Both the position numbers and the translations under genes were made by a program. A DNA stretch of 64,000 nucleotides from Campylobacter concisus (GTDB lineage Bacteria > Campylobacterota > Campylobacteria > Campylobacterales > Campylobacteraceae), in the NCBI RefSeq assembly GCF_015229955.1, contig NZ_JAAKYZ010000006.1, positions 1 through 64,000 of the forward strand, written 5' to 3'. Of the stretch, positions 13,068 to 21,275 are shown piece by piece. How positions within the stretch are numbered: position 1 is the stretch's first letter; each line of letters begins with the position of its first letter. A model generated the notes under the pieces. That model saw only the letters and a program-made list of their open reading frames with translations. It searched no databases and was not told the origin of the DNA.

Positions 13068-14382
13068 GTGTCAAGCCTGCGGTAATCAACAGGCAAAGTG
13101 GCTGGGCAAATGCCCACAATGTGGTGCTTGGGATAGCTTTATCGAGCTTAGTCAAGCAGAGATAAAGATAAGCAAAGAGATAGCAAAAAGTGCTAGCACA
13201 CCTAGCAAAGCCATAAGCATAGACGAAGTTGAAATTCAAAATTTCACGAGATTTAGCACCAAAGATAGCGAGCTAGACCTCGTTCTTGGTGGTGGCGTTG
13301 TCGAAGGCTCGCTAGTTTTAATAGGCGGCAGCCCAGGAATTGGCAAATCAACCTTGCTTCTAAAAATCGGCTCAAATTTAGCAAAAGACGGTAAAAAAAC
13401 GCTCTATGTAAGTGGCGAAGAGAGCCAAAGCCAGATAAAAATGAGAGCTGATAGGCTAAATGCGGTGGATAAAAATTTATACCTATTAACTGAAATTTGC
13501 CTAGAAGATATCATGCTAGAGGCGCAAAAGAGCGACTACAAGGTGCTAGTAATCGACTCCATACAAACGCTTTATAGCCAAAATATAACCTCCGCTCCAG
13601 GCTCGATCACGCAGGTTCGCGAGATCACATTTGAGCTAATGAGACTTGCAAAGAGCCAAAATATCTGCGTCTTCATCATCGGACACATAACTAAAGAGGG
13701 CTCGATCGCAGGACCTAGAGTACTTGAACACATGGTCGATGTGGTACTTTATTTCGAGGGCGACGCGAGCAGAGAGCTGAGAATTTTACGTGGATTTAAA
13801 AACCGCTTTGGCTCGACAAGCGAAGTTGGCATCTTTGAGATGAGCCAGCACGGACTCGTGAGCGCAAATGAAGTCTCGAGTAAATTTTTCACACGTGGCG
13901 GGGCGATGAGTGGCAGTGCGATCACCATCATAATGGAAGGCTCAAGAGCACTTAGCATCGAGATACAAGCACTTGTTTGCGAAAGTGCCTATCCAAAACG
14001 AAGTTCGACTGGCTTTGAGAGAAACCGTCTAGATATGCTGCTAGCCCTACTTGAGCGAAAACTAGAAATTCCACTTGGACACTACGACGTCTTCATAAAC
14101 GTTTCAGGTGGCGTTAAAATAAGCGAGACTGCGGCCGATCTAGCCGTCATAGCAGCGATAATCAGTAGCTTCAAAAACCGCCCTATTAGCAAGGATAGCG
14201 TATTCATCGGCGAGCTAAGCCTAAACGGCGAAATAAGAGAAATTTTCAACCTAGATCAGCGACTAAAAGAGGCAAAAACGCAGAAATTTAAAAATGCTAT
14301 CATCCCAAACAAACCACTTGACACGCAAGGACTAAGGTGCTTTTACGCAAAAGATATCACGCAAGTGCTTGAGTGGATGTAA
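13042..14382 (+). CDS. radA: DNA repair protein RadA
   Basis: The 446-residue protein promotes branch migration of recombination intermediates and helps transformation. In order: a C4 zinc finger (CQACGNQQAKWLGKCPQCGAW), a RecA-like ATPase with Walker A GGSPGIGKST, Walker B VLVIDSIQT, the RadA-specific KNRFG motif (GFKNRFGSTSEVGIFEM), and a C-terminal Lon-protease-like domain. Length is normal. It is the last gene of the thioredoxin-ftsY-VanZ-radA operon, the same neighbours as in C. jejuni. Confidence 0.97.
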   Translation: MAKAKPVFECQACGNQQAKWLGKCPQCGAWDSFIELSQAEIKISKEIAKSASTPSKAISIDEVEIQNFTRFSTKDSELDLVLGGGVVEGSLVLIGGSPGIGKSTLLLKIGSNLAKDGKKTLYVSGEESQSQIKMRADRLNAVDKNLYLLTEICLEDIMLEAQKSDYKVLVIDSIQTLYSQNITSAPGSITQVREITFELMRLAKSQNICVFIIGHITKEGSIAGPRVLEHMVDVVLYFEGDASRELRILRGFKNRFGSTSEVGIFEMSQHGLVSANEVSSKFFTRGGAMSGSAITIIMEGSRALSIEIQALVCESAYPKRSSTGFERNRLDMLLALLERKLEIPLGHYDVFINVSGGVKISETAADLAVIAAIISSFKNRPISKDSVFIGELSLNGEIREIFNLDQRLKEAKTQKFKNAIIPNKPLDTQGLRCFYAKDITQVLEWM

Positions 14383-14527
14383 ATTTGTCTTGCCAGCGAC
14401 TTAATATCAATACTTTGCTGGCTAGGCCATGTTTTTTGAAATTTATCTTTTGCATAAGTCTTATGATATCTATGCTTTTTCTTTGAAATTTAAATTATAA
14501 AAATTCCATTCTTTGCTTATAAAACAC

Positions 14528-15355
14528 CTATGCACTCTTATCCACTTTAAGCTTTGCCACTTTTTCTAAAATTTCAAACATGCTCTTGCCACTATCAAAT
14601 TCACTCTTTATAAATTTATAAAGCTCTTTAAATCTCTCATCGGCTTCAAGCTTATAGGTGTGAGATTTTTTAGTAACTTGTATAGGTGTAAATTTCTTCT
14701 CTTTGGCGTTGTCTTCTTTTTCAAGGTTATCTATATTCTGAACACCTTTTTCGTTTAACTCTTTTAATATATTAACAGCATTTTTAGCATCTTCGCCAGA
14801 TAGAGTTATATTAAACCGCTCTTTTAGTGCATATTTAGCCCACTCCTCTTTAAACTCATCGATGCTCATATCGCTATCAAGCAGATCAATAGTCCTTGAG
14901 TTTTGCACAAATAGCAAATCGCTATTGCCGCGATATTCATTTAAAAATTCATTTACAGTGTATGGGGTATCTCTTAAAATTTTTGGCTTATCATTGTCTG
15001 GTTTTGCTTGCTGACCTTGTATATACTCTACAAACAAGCCCTTGCTTTCATTTATGAAATTTTTAAGATCTGATAGCTGCTCGCTTGTAAAGTTAGGATC
15101 ATAACCTCTAAGCTTTCCTATGATAGTGACTTTTGCTTCATCGCCTTTTGTAAAGCCAGATAGTGGATATATGTGTCTATCGTAAGCCGCAGCTTGAGAT
15201 TTTCTATCAAGCCCTGCGTATTTAGGAAAGCTCATACCATATCCCATATCGTTACTAAGTATCTCGTTTATATCATTAAATTTAAAGCCCATCTCTCTTG
15301 CTATGTTCTCTCTTGAGAGGTAGTTAGTGGTTGGGAGGTTATTAGAAATTTGCAT
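14528..15355 (-). CDS. Hypothetical protein, possible flagellar-secreted Campylobacter protein
   Basis: The 275-residue protein starts MQISNNLPTTNYLSRENIAREMGF with no signal peptide or membrane segment. It is polar and mainly helical, with a YDRHIYPLSGFTKGD block in the N-terminal third and a Lys/Glu-rich C-terminal half. It recalls, from memory only, the Campylobacter family named after Cj0814, described as secreted through the flagellar export apparatus; I hold this loosely. It is monocistronic with AT-rich flanks. If correct, export would be signal-peptide independent and dependent on the flagellar type III machinery; fliL lies 0.5 kb away but is not evidence. Confidence 0.6.
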   Translation of the reverse strand: MQISNNLPTTNYLSRENIAREMGFKFNDINEILSNDMGYGMSFPKYAGLDRKSQAAAYDRHIYPLSGFTKGDEAKVTIIGKLRGYDPNFTSEQLSDLKNFINESKGLFVEYIQGQQAKPDNDKPKILRDTPYTVNEFLNEYRGNSDLLFVQNSRTIDLLDSDMSIDEFKEEWAKYALKERFNITLSGEDAKNAVNILKELNEKGVQNIDNLEKEDNAKEKKFTPIQVTKKSHTYKLEADERFKELYKFIKSEFDSGKSMFEILEKVAKLKVDKSA

Positions 15356-15499
15356 TTTACTATCCTTAGTTTCTTTAGCTCCATTAAATCTTGATTAAAG
15401 ATATCGTCTTTTCTTTAAAAAATTTTATAAAAATACGTTTTTTAAATTTATCAGAAGCAGTTAAAAGATATTAAAAAGCTTTGTAAAAATGCATAAATT

Positions 15500-15844
15500 T
15501 TAGACAATCATCACTGCAGCTACGGCAAATCCGCCATCGTGAGTTATGCTAAGGCTTGCTTCTTTGATATTAAAATTTGTATAAATTCTTGGGCTAAATT
15601 TTATCTTTGGTGCGTTTTTTGCGTCTTTGCTAAGTACAATGTCTAAAAAGCCACACTCTTTGCTGATGCCCACACCAAGGGCTTTGCTAGCTGCTTCTTT
15701 GGCCGCCCAAAATCCAGCCAAAGTCGTATCGTTTTTTGCTAGCGTGATCTCGTCATCACTAAGAAATTTTTTTAAAAAAAGCTCGCCGTAACGAGCTTTA
15801 AGTCTAGAAATTCTATCTATCTTAACGATATCAATACCTATCAT
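15500..15844 (-). CDS. acpS: Holo-[acyl-carrier-protein] synthase
   Basis: The 114-residue enzyme transfers 4'-phosphopantetheine from CoA to a serine of ACP. The family signatures are [12 protein letters not shown] with the Mg-binding Asp, and [16 protein letters not shown] with the catalytic Glu/Lys, followed by the C-terminal [15 protein letters not shown]. Length is normal. It overlaps fliL by 4 bp, an arrangement also present in C. jejuni (Cj1408-1409). Confidence 0.96.
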   Translation of the reverse strand: MIGIDIVKIDRISRLKARYGELFLKKFLSDDEITLAKNDTTLAGFWAAKEAASKALGVGISKECGFLDIVLSKDAKNAPKIKFSPRIYTNFNIKEASLSITHDGGFAVAAVMIV

Positions 15845-16377
15845 TGCACCACAAAATCAGTAAAAAATATATTTTTGATGTAGCCATCATTTAGCACTTC
15901 ATTTAGCTTGCCCACGATCTCGTCTTTTAGCCTATCTTTGCCTTTTGCGGTACTTACTTCTTCATAAGTTTTTGACGAAAGTGTCCTGATGATAATGTCT
16001 CTTAAAAGTGCCTTTTTCTTATCAAGCTCAGGAGTTAGCAACTCATCGCTTTGCTCCATATCAATCTTGGTTTTAAGAAATCTTGAGCCATTTTCGCTAA
16101 GCAAATTTACAATAAACTGATCAAGCGGATATATCGGTCCCATATTTGAATAGTCGTTGCTACCATGCTTTGCCTTATTTTGAGCTGGCATGGACTGCGT
16201 TTGAGTCTGAGCTGGTGCTTGCATCATATTTGCCTCTTTTGGCTCGTCAGAACTAAGCATCAAAAACGCAACTAGCCCTCCAATAACTAGCAGCAAAACA
16301 AATATCGCAATGATAATTATCATTAATGCACCATTGCCACCTTTTTTTGCTTTTTTCTCTTCAACTTCTTCAGCCAT
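15841..16377 (-). CDS. fliL: Flagellar basal body-associated protein FliL
   Basis: The 178-residue protein has a short cytoplasmic Lys/Glu tail, one membrane helix ([23 protein letters not shown]), a Gln/Pro/Met-rich linker and the periplasmic FliL domain ([26 protein letters not shown]). FliL rings surround the stator units and stabilise flagellar rotation. RBS AAGGAAAG precedes ATG 16377. It lies away from other flagellar genes, as in C. jejuni, and is coupled to acpS. Confidence 0.95.
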   Translation of the reverse strand: MAEEVEEKKAKKGGNGALMIIIIAIFVLLLVIGGLVAFLMLSSDEPKEANMMQAPAQTQTQSMPAQNKAKHGSNDYSNMGPIYPLDQFIVNLLSENGSRFLKTKIDMEQSDELLTPELDKKKALLRDIIIRTLSSKTYEEVSTAKGKDRLKDEIVGKLNEVLNDGYIKNIFFTDFVVQ

Positions 16378-16399
16378 CTTTCCTCCTTTAAGTTTTGGC

Positions 16400-16409
16400 T
16401 ATAATTATA
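16400..16409. promoter_or_regulatory. Overlapping divergent -10 boxes (ybaK / fliL)
   Basis: The 10-bp palindrome TATAATTATA gives TATAAT on the plus strand (16400-16405, 31 bp before ATG 16436) and on the minus strand (16404-16409, 27 bp before ATG 16377). Both distances suit a start codon with a short leader, so the two promoters may share one polymerase site. Confidence 0.6.
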
Positions 16410-16435
16410 CAAAAAATTCGCAAAAATGAGAAAAA

Positions 16436-16918
16436 ATGATACATAAGACAAATGCTGCCAGAGCTTTAGATAAGCTAAAAATTAATTATGAAATTTTAGA
16501 GTATGAAGTTGATTTAAACGATCTTTCAGCCCTCCACGTAGCAGCTAGCACCAAGCAAGATATAAAGCAAATTTACAAAACTATCGTTTGCGAGTGTGAG
16601 CCTAAAAATTTCGTTGTTGCTTGCTTGCAGGGTGATTTGGAGCTTGATCTAAAAGCACTTGCTCACGCGTGTGGCGCCAAACGCTGCGAACTTATAAATT
16701 TAAAAGACTTAGAAAAGATCACTGGCTACATCAGGGGCGGCTGCTCACCGCTTGCGATGAAAAAACACTTTGCAATATTTATCGATGAACGTGTAAAAGA
16801 GCAAGAATACGTGTTAGTAAGTGCTGGAGTAAGAGGCAAGCAGATAAAGATAGCTCCAAATGACCTTTTAAAGGCTTGTGGGGCAAGTTTTGCCAATATC
16901 GCTAGGCTAGCTCTTTAA
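16436..16918 (+). CDS. ybaK: YbaK/EbsC-type aminoacyl-tRNA deacylase
   Basis: The 160-residue protein belongs to the YbaK/ProX editing family, which hydrolyses Cys-tRNA(Pro) and related mischarged tRNAs. Seen are the N-terminal NAARALDKLKINYEILEYE, IYKTIVCE, the catalytic-Lys block CGAKRCELINLKDLEKITGYIRGGCSP and FIDERVKEQEYVLVSAGVRGKQI. Length is standard. It starts from the divergent promoter shared with fliL and its 3' end overlaps the convergent methyltransferase gene by 12 bp. Confidence 0.93.
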   Translation: MIHKTNAARALDKLKINYEILEYEVDLNDLSALHVAASTKQDIKQIYKTIVCECEPKNFVVACLQGDLELDLKALAHACGAKRCELINLKDLEKITGYIRGGCSPLAMKKHFAIFIDERVKEQEYVLVSAGVRGKQIKIAPNDLLKACGASFANIARLAL

Positions 16919-17893
16919 AAACTCTATAAATTTAAGCTTCTCGCCTAAAAACTCGGGTGAGAGTAGAAATTTCGCCTGTTTAGCTGCATTTTCATAGGCT
17001 TGCTTGCTACCTTTTTCAAGCACTAAAGATAAAATTTCATCCACACCAAGATCGCAAACTAAAGCTTCGTTTTGTTTTTTAAAATTAAGCATCAAAAAGC
17101 CAGCCTCACAAAAAGCCTCTTTTACTTGTTTAAAACAAAGGCTATAAGTTAGATCCGATCTTTTAAAATACGGCTCAAGATCTGAAATTTCAAATAAAGA
17201 AAATACTTGATGGTCTTTAAAAACCCTTAAACTAAACTCATTTTTTGGCTCAAATTCGCCGTAATCAAAGCTTAAAAATCTCACCTTTTTTGCTGCACTT
17301 GCAAGTTGGAGCGCAAATTTAGCGTAGCTAGTTGATATCTCGCCCTTTTTTATGCCAAATTTTTTTGCAAGAGCTAGTAAATTTTGATCCGCCTTTTGCC
17401 AGTGAAATTTTAGATCGCTATCCACAAAAAGCATATTTTGTCCATCTATCACCTCGCAGCTAAATGCGTCAAGTAGCTCATTTGAGATGACAAAAATTTC
17501 ATCAAACGAGCACTCGTCTAAATTTTCATAGTGTTTTATTTCGATATCATCGCCAAAGCGTTTTGCAAAAGTCTCAAGCTGTTTTTTACGTAAAATTTCA
17601 TGAGGTTCGATGATTATAAACTCTAAATTTGGCAAAATTTCTGGCTCAAGCGTAAAAATTCCTTGCGCAAAATCAGCAAGCATTTCGCCTGAGTTTGCAC
17701 CGATCTCCACGATCTTACAAGAGCTAGAAATTTCGCCGTTTCTAAGCAGCTTTAAAAAGTAGTTTGCAAGGCAGGCGCCAAAGAGATAGCCAACGCTTAC
17801 ATTTGTGTAAAAATCGCCCTTTTTGCCGATATCTACGCCAAATTTATAGTAGTTTTCATTGACCCAGATATCAAAAAACTCGCTAAATTTCAT
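16907..17893 (-). CDS. MidA/NDUFAF7-type SAM-dependent methyltransferase
   Basis: The 328-residue protein begins MKFSEFFDIWVNENYYKFGVDIGKKGDFYTNVSVGYLFGACLA, the N-terminus of this family, followed by the SAM-binding EIGANSGEMLADFA and LEFIIIEPHEIL. Mitochondrial NDUFAF7 methylates an arginine of complex I subunit NDUFS2; the bacterial target is unknown. Campylobacter has an unusual complex I, so a link is possible but unproven. It overlaps the upstream channel gene by 4 bp. Confidence 0.85.
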   Translation of the reverse strand: MKFSEFFDIWVNENYYKFGVDIGKKGDFYTNVSVGYLFGACLANYFLKLLRNGEISSSCKIVEIGANSGEMLADFAQGIFTLEPEILPNLEFIIIEPHEILRKKQLETFAKRFGDDIEIKHYENLDECSFDEIFVISNELLDAFSCEVIDGQNMLFVDSDLKFHWQKADQNLLALAKKFGIKKGEISTSYAKFALQLASAAKKVRFLSFDYGEFEPKNEFSLRVFKDHQVFSLFEISDLEPYFKRSDLTYSLCFKQVKEAFCEAGFLMLNFKKQNEALVCDLGVDEILSLVLEKGSKQAYENAAKQAKFLLSPEFLGEKLKFIEFLKS

Positions 17894-18498
17894 AGATCTG
17901 GCAGCTTCCAGCCTCTATAAAATGCAAACATCCTAACCGTTATGCCAGCAGCAAGCAAGAGCATAGTAAAAAATATATTGGTAAGGCCTAGATGATGTAG
18001 CACAAAGTAAGCAAGCCCCACACCAAGGCTTATCGTGCCGTAAAGTCCAGTGCGTAAAAACCATGGAATTTCATTTAGCAATATATCTCTTAAGATACCG
18101 CCGCCAACGCCGTTAAAAAAGGCAATCATCATCACACCAAAGATGTTGTAGTTGTACTCAATAGCAACCATTGCTCCAACGATCGAAAAACAAATAACAT
18201 CGATCGCATCGGCGAAAATGAATACAAATTTTCGCTCCAAACCTTCTCTTTTTATGTGTAAATTTGCCACTCTTGAAACAATCAACATAAAAATAACAAC
18301 GCTTACTGGCATGTAGTGTGTAAATGAATAAACCGCCCTACCAACAAGCATATCACGCATGATACCGCCACCAAGTGCAGTCAAAAATGCAGACAAAAAG
18401 ACTCCAAGCCAGTCACACTCCTTTTTTACTGCAAATAAAAAGCCACTAAGTGCAGCTGATGCGATACCGACGTATTCGACAAAAAGTATTAAACTCAT
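17890..18498 (-). CDS. TRIC-type cation channel family protein (UPF0126)
   Basis: The 202-residue inner-membrane protein has seven predicted helices in two homologous halves, each containing a conserved glycine loop: ALGGGIMRDMLVG in the first and GVGGGILRDILLNEIPW in the second. These are the signatures of UPF0126 (E. coli YicG), prokaryotic relatives of trimeric intracellular cation channels; amino-acid export has also been proposed for YicG. Coupled to the methyltransferase gene by an ATGA overlap. Confidence 0.92.
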   Translation of the reverse strand: MSLILFVEYVGIASAALSGFLFAVKKECDWLGVFLSAFLTALGGGIMRDMLVGRAVYSFTHYMPVSVVIFMLIVSRVANLHIKREGLERKFVFIFADAIDVICFSIVGAMVAIEYNYNIFGVMMIAFFNGVGGGILRDILLNEIPWFLRTGLYGTISLGVGLAYFVLHHLGLTNIFFTMLLLAAGITVRMFAFYRGWKLPDL

Positions 18499-18582
18499 AT
18501 TTTTTCCTTAAAAGGTCGCATTTTATAATGAACTCTCATAAAAAATCATTAATAATATTTTTACCATTAGTTTATTTTAGGC

Positions 18583-18588
18583 TATAAT
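18583..18588 (+). promoter_or_regulatory. -10 box for SYLF copy 2
   Basis: TATAAT 28 bp before ATG 18616, with a T-rich upstream stretch and AAGGAAGG as ribosome binding site. Confidence 0.65.
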
Positions 18589-18615
18589 AACGAAAAATTT
18601 AAGGAAGGAATTTTA

Positions 18616-19278
18616 ATGAAAAGACTATTGATCATATTTCTTGCTGGTTTATTTTTCACGCCATGCTTAAATGCTGATGTGATCCAAAATCAAAAGCTAA
18701 AAAATGCAATAAATATTTTAAATGCTTTTGGTGCGAGAAATTTAAAGCCAAACACTAAATTTGAAGGCATAAAAGCGATCGCCATAATCCCTGATGTAAC
18801 AAAAGCAGGCGCTGTTGTAACTGGATCAACAGGCAAAGGCGTATTTATCGCTAAAAACGATGATGATGAATGGTCAAGCCCATTTTTTGTAAATTACACA
18901 TCTGGTAGCATAGGCTTACAACTTGGTTACAGCTCAGCTGATATGATCATATTATTTAAAAATTCAGAAGCTTATGCAAATTTATTTAATGCAAAAGATA
19001 CGATCAGCCTAAAAGCAGAAGCAACTGGTGGTGTTGGTAACGAAGTAGCGATCACAAGTGATTTGCCTGAAATTTCAGCATTTGCTGAGGAACGCGGCAA
19101 GACAAGTGGTGCTTTTGTAGGCGTTAGCCTAGATGTAGCAAGGCTTAAAATAAATATACAAGATACAAATGATTACTATGAGCGAATGTATGATTTTGAA
19201 AATATCTACAACAATAGCCCAAAAGCTAGTAAATACACTCTAAAATTTAAAGAAATAATCTCAAAATACTTCTTATAG
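18616..19278 (+). CDS. SYLF-domain lipid-binding protein, copy 2
   Basis: The 220-residue exported protein has signal peptide MKRLLIIFLAGLFFTPCLNA and a SYLF domain: IKAIAIIPDVTKAGAVVTGSTGKGVFI, then FVNYTSGSIGLQLGYSSADMIILFK and GKTSGAFVGVSLDVARL. It is a paralogue of the protein at 8440-9036 but lacks its DedA/DUF945 partners and carries an extra ~30-residue C-terminal helical region. Monocistronic. Function unknown beyond presumed lipid binding in the periplasm. Confidence 0.87.
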   Translation: MKRLLIIFLAGLFFTPCLNADVIQNQKLKNAINILNAFGARNLKPNTKFEGIKAIAIIPDVTKAGAVVTGSTGKGVFIAKNDDDEWSSPFFVNYTSGSIGLQLGYSSADMIILFKNSEAYANLFNAKDTISLKAEATGGVGNEVAITSDLPEISAFAEERGKTSGAFVGVSLDVARLKINIQDTNDYYERMYDFENIYNNSPKASKYTLKFKEIISKYFL

Positions 19279-19369
19279 CTCAAATTTCTTGGCTCATTAA
19301 GTGGGTCAAGAGCTCTTTTTATTTTTACTTTTTTGATTAATTTTATAGAAGTTATGGCTTAGCTTTTTG

Positions 19370-19579
19370 CTAAACCATAAATAGTGAAACAAAGCGTTTT
19401 TTAGGGATTGGAGAAAATTGAGTCATATACTCAAACGCTTCTTCGTAATCGCCATCTGTATATTGTGCAACTTGTTCGATAAGCTCGTAAAGCTCCTCGT
19501 CATCCATAGAATCAAAACTGCCTCTATTTTCTAAAACCTCTAACAAAACGGCGTCTAATTCAAGCTCGTCGTAAGTCAT
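19370..19579 (-). CDS. Small acidic hypothetical protein
   Basis: A 69-residue protein starting at ATG 19579 (MTYDELELDAVLLEVLENRG), with AAGGAA upstream; the longer frame to 19627 has no such signal. It is strongly acidic and helical, rich in Glu/Asp/Tyr/Leu, with a short basic C-terminus. No known motif. Such acidic small proteins often bind a partner protein, but nothing here shows which. Confidence 0.7.
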   Translation of the reverse strand: MTYDELELDAVLLEVLENRGSFDSMDDEELYELIEQVAQYTDGDYEEAFEYMTQFSPIPKKRFVSLFMV

Positions 19580-19701
19580 TTTATTCCTTAATTTTGATTT
19601 AAAAAATGCGACACTATACCAAAACAATCTTATAAAATACTTTACTTGAAATTCGTAAGAAATTTTATGCTTTTTTTATAAGTAAAGTTGTAAAATCCTT
19701 A

Positions 19702-19718
19702 TATTCATTATCATTTTA
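19702..19718. promoter_or_regulatory. Candidate Fur-type operator before the regulator gene
   Basis: The stretch contains TCATTATCA (19705-19713) and resembles half of an iron-box (GATAAT/ATTATC) element. The reverse complement, TGATAATGA, recurs at 20201-20209 before the downstream operon. It sits 17 bp before the GTG start, suggesting autoregulation. Inferred from sequence likeness only. Confidence 0.45.
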
Positions 19719-19729
19719 GTTAGGTTTTT

Positions 19730-20176
19730 GTGGATAATTTTGAACTATTTTATAAGCATTTTAAAGAGTTTTTAGAAGCCTTTGGGCAAAAAAGCTCAGA
19801 GTTAAAAGAACAAATTTTGCATGTACTTTTCATTAGTAACTCTCATCTAAGTGCTCAAGAAATTTCTTCAGAAATTTACAAAATCCACAAGAATGAAATT
19901 TCAATGACATCAATTTACTCGTTTTTAAATTTTCTAGAAATGCATCATCTTGCAAACTGCTTTGAAGAAAATGGAGTAAAGAAATTTGAACTAAATTTAA
20001 AATCATCGCACGATCATTTGATATGTGAAATTTGTGAAAAGATAGTTGATTTTGAAGATGAGATAATAGAGCAAAGGCAAGAGCAAATTTGCAAAGAAAA
20101 AAATTTTAGCGAGCAGTCGCACACAATGATACTTTATGGTATTTGCAGTGATTGCCAAGAGAAAAATGGAAATTAA
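19730..20176 (+). CDS. Fur-family transcriptional regulator
   Basis: The 148-residue protein starts at GTG 19730 with a weak AGG upstream. A winged-helix DNA-binding half (~20-85, LSAQEISSEIYKIHKNEISMTSIYSFLNFLE) precedes the dimerisation half with HDHLICEICEKIVDFED and HTMILYGICSDC: the Fur His-Asp-His segment and two CxxC pairs for structural zinc. It diverges from the usual Fur start and helix-3 sequence, so it is probably a paralogue of the housekeeping Fur and PerR. It lies 101 bp before the ferrosome-like operon and is its likely regulator. Confidence 0.9.
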   Translation: MDNFELFYKHFKEFLEAFGQKSSELKEQILHVLFISNSHLSAQEISSEIYKIHKNEISMTSIYSFLNFLEMHHLANCFEENGVKKFELNLKSSHDHLICEICEKIVDFEDEIIEQRQEQICKEKNFSEQSHTMILYGICSDCQEKNGN

Positions 20177-20179
20177 ATT

Positions 20180-20209
20180 TTATCATTTCATTTTACTTTT
20201 TGATAATGA
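20180..20209. promoter_or_regulatory. Candidate Fur-type operator for the ferrosome-like operon
   Basis: An inverted repeat TTATCA (20180-20185) / TGATAA (20201-20206) flanks a 15-bp T-rich spacer. TGATAATGA at 20201-20209 is the exact reverse complement of the element before the regulator gene. AT-rich -10-like sequences follow at about 20240-20254, so a bound regulator would sit at or near the -35 region. Confidence 0.45.
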
Positions 20210-20277
20210 AAGACAAAAAAATTTCAGATTTATTTAAGCTATGAAATAGATAATACGCAATTAAAAAAAGGATGAAA

Positions 20278-20601
20278 ATGGATATAAAAACACAAACTTT
20301 AGCACAAGTTGCAAGCTATTTTTCAATGATAGCTCACACAAACGGTAGACTAAGAGTAAGAGTTAGTCCAAAGATAAAAGAGCTAAGCAGTAGCGTAAAT
20401 TTAGCTAGCCTAGATGATGTGATAGCTCAAATAAATGGTATAAAAAATGTAAAATTTAACAAGCTAATCGGCTCTGTAACGATCGAATATGATCATGAAA
20501 TTTTTCCAAAAAACCTTTGGGAAGATCTTCTAAAAGGGCAAAATTTAGAAGAGATTTCAACTAGAGTAAATGAAGTTGCAAAAGAAGTGAAATATGCTTA
20601 A
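20278..20601 (+). CDS. HMA_2-domain protein (FezC-like)
   Basis: A 107-residue protein. ATG 20278 was chosen over ATG 20272 because AAAGG touches the first ATG and is properly spaced from the second. It is a single heavy-metal-associated-like (HMA_2) domain: IAHTNGRLRVRVSP near residue 20, then INGIKNVKFNKLIGSVTIEYD. The CxxC metal site of classic HMA domains is absent; instead there is the H-x3-R-x-R pattern seen again at the N-terminus of the P-type ATPase in the same operon. Stand-alone HMA proteins accompany the ATPase in ferrosome clusters (FezC). First gene of a nine-gene operon. Confidence 0.8.
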   Translation: MDIKTQTLAQVASYFSMIAHTNGRLRVRVSPKIKELSSSVNLASLDDVIAQINGIKNVKFNKLIGSVTIEYDHEIFPKNLWEDLLKGQNLEEISTRVNEVAKEVKYA

Positions 20602-21244
20602 TGAACTTTTAAATGCATCATACACCAGCGAAAAGAACGCACTTAGCTTATATGAAAATTTAGCTTCATTTGGTGATGTTTTTAACGAGATCGCAAATAT
20701 CAGAAAAAATGCGATCATCTTGATAGAAAAATTTGCGAGTACGCATGATTATGAGCTTGCTTGCGAAAATGAAGCTATATTTTTGCCAGCAAAAAATAAA
20801 GAAGATGCGCTGATACAAGCTTTAAACTATGAGTTAGAGCTAAATAAAATGTATGAAAAATTTTGTGAAAGCTTAGATGATGAAGAGCTAAAAGATCTAT
20901 TTTTTAGACTTTGGGCTACTTCAAATAACGAATACGTTGCCTCTTTAAAGCAACGCTTAAAAGAAATTTATAGTGGCTGTGAAATAAAAAATGAGCTAAA
21001 TTTAAATGAAATTTCACAAAATTTTGAGCAAAATGGCATAACAAATATTTTAGAAAACTATCAAAATGACTTTAATGAGATAACTAAAAGCTTGCAAAAT
21101 ATCGCAAGTGGCAAGGCTGATAAAAGCGAGTTAGCAAAGATAACCAATAATCCAAATTTCTCGTTTTTTAGCGGACTTGCGCTTGGGGCATTAGGCATTT
21201 CAGTAGTTAGCAAAAATTTTAATAAGGATGAAGAAAATGAATAA
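20594..21244 (+). CDS. Ferritin-like helical protein with C-terminal membrane anchor
   Basis: The 216-residue protein has a four-helix region (~1-130) patterned like a ferritin/rubrerythrin fold: helix 1 with E4, Y10, E13, Y20; helix 3 with YELELNKMYEKF. The ExxH pairs expected in helices 2 and 4 are missing (FRLWATSNNEYVASL where E..H is usual), so a diiron site is probably incomplete. After a polar linker, FFSGLALGALGISVV near the C-terminus looks like a glycine-rich membrane segment. It overlaps the HMA_2 gene by 8 bp. Fold assignment is an inference from helix pattern; the anchor could place it on the membrane of an iron compartment. Confidence 0.6.
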   Translation: MLNELLNASYTSEKNALSLYENLASFGDVFNEIANIRKNAIILIEKFASTHDYELACENEAIFLPAKNKEDALIQALNYELELNKMYEKFCESLDDEELKDLFFRLWATSNNEYVASLKQRLKEIYSGCEIKNELNLNEISQNFEQNGITNILENYQNDFNEITKSLQNIASGKADKSELAKITNNPNFSFFSGLALGALGISVVSKNFNKDEENE

Positions 21245-21275
21245 TTTACAAAATCAAACAAAGAAAGGATTTAAA

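Noticed and set aside
14392..14422. GCCAGC / GCTGGC inverted repeat after radA
   Set aside because: The stem is 6 bp with a 19-nt loop and no T-run, too weak to call a terminator.
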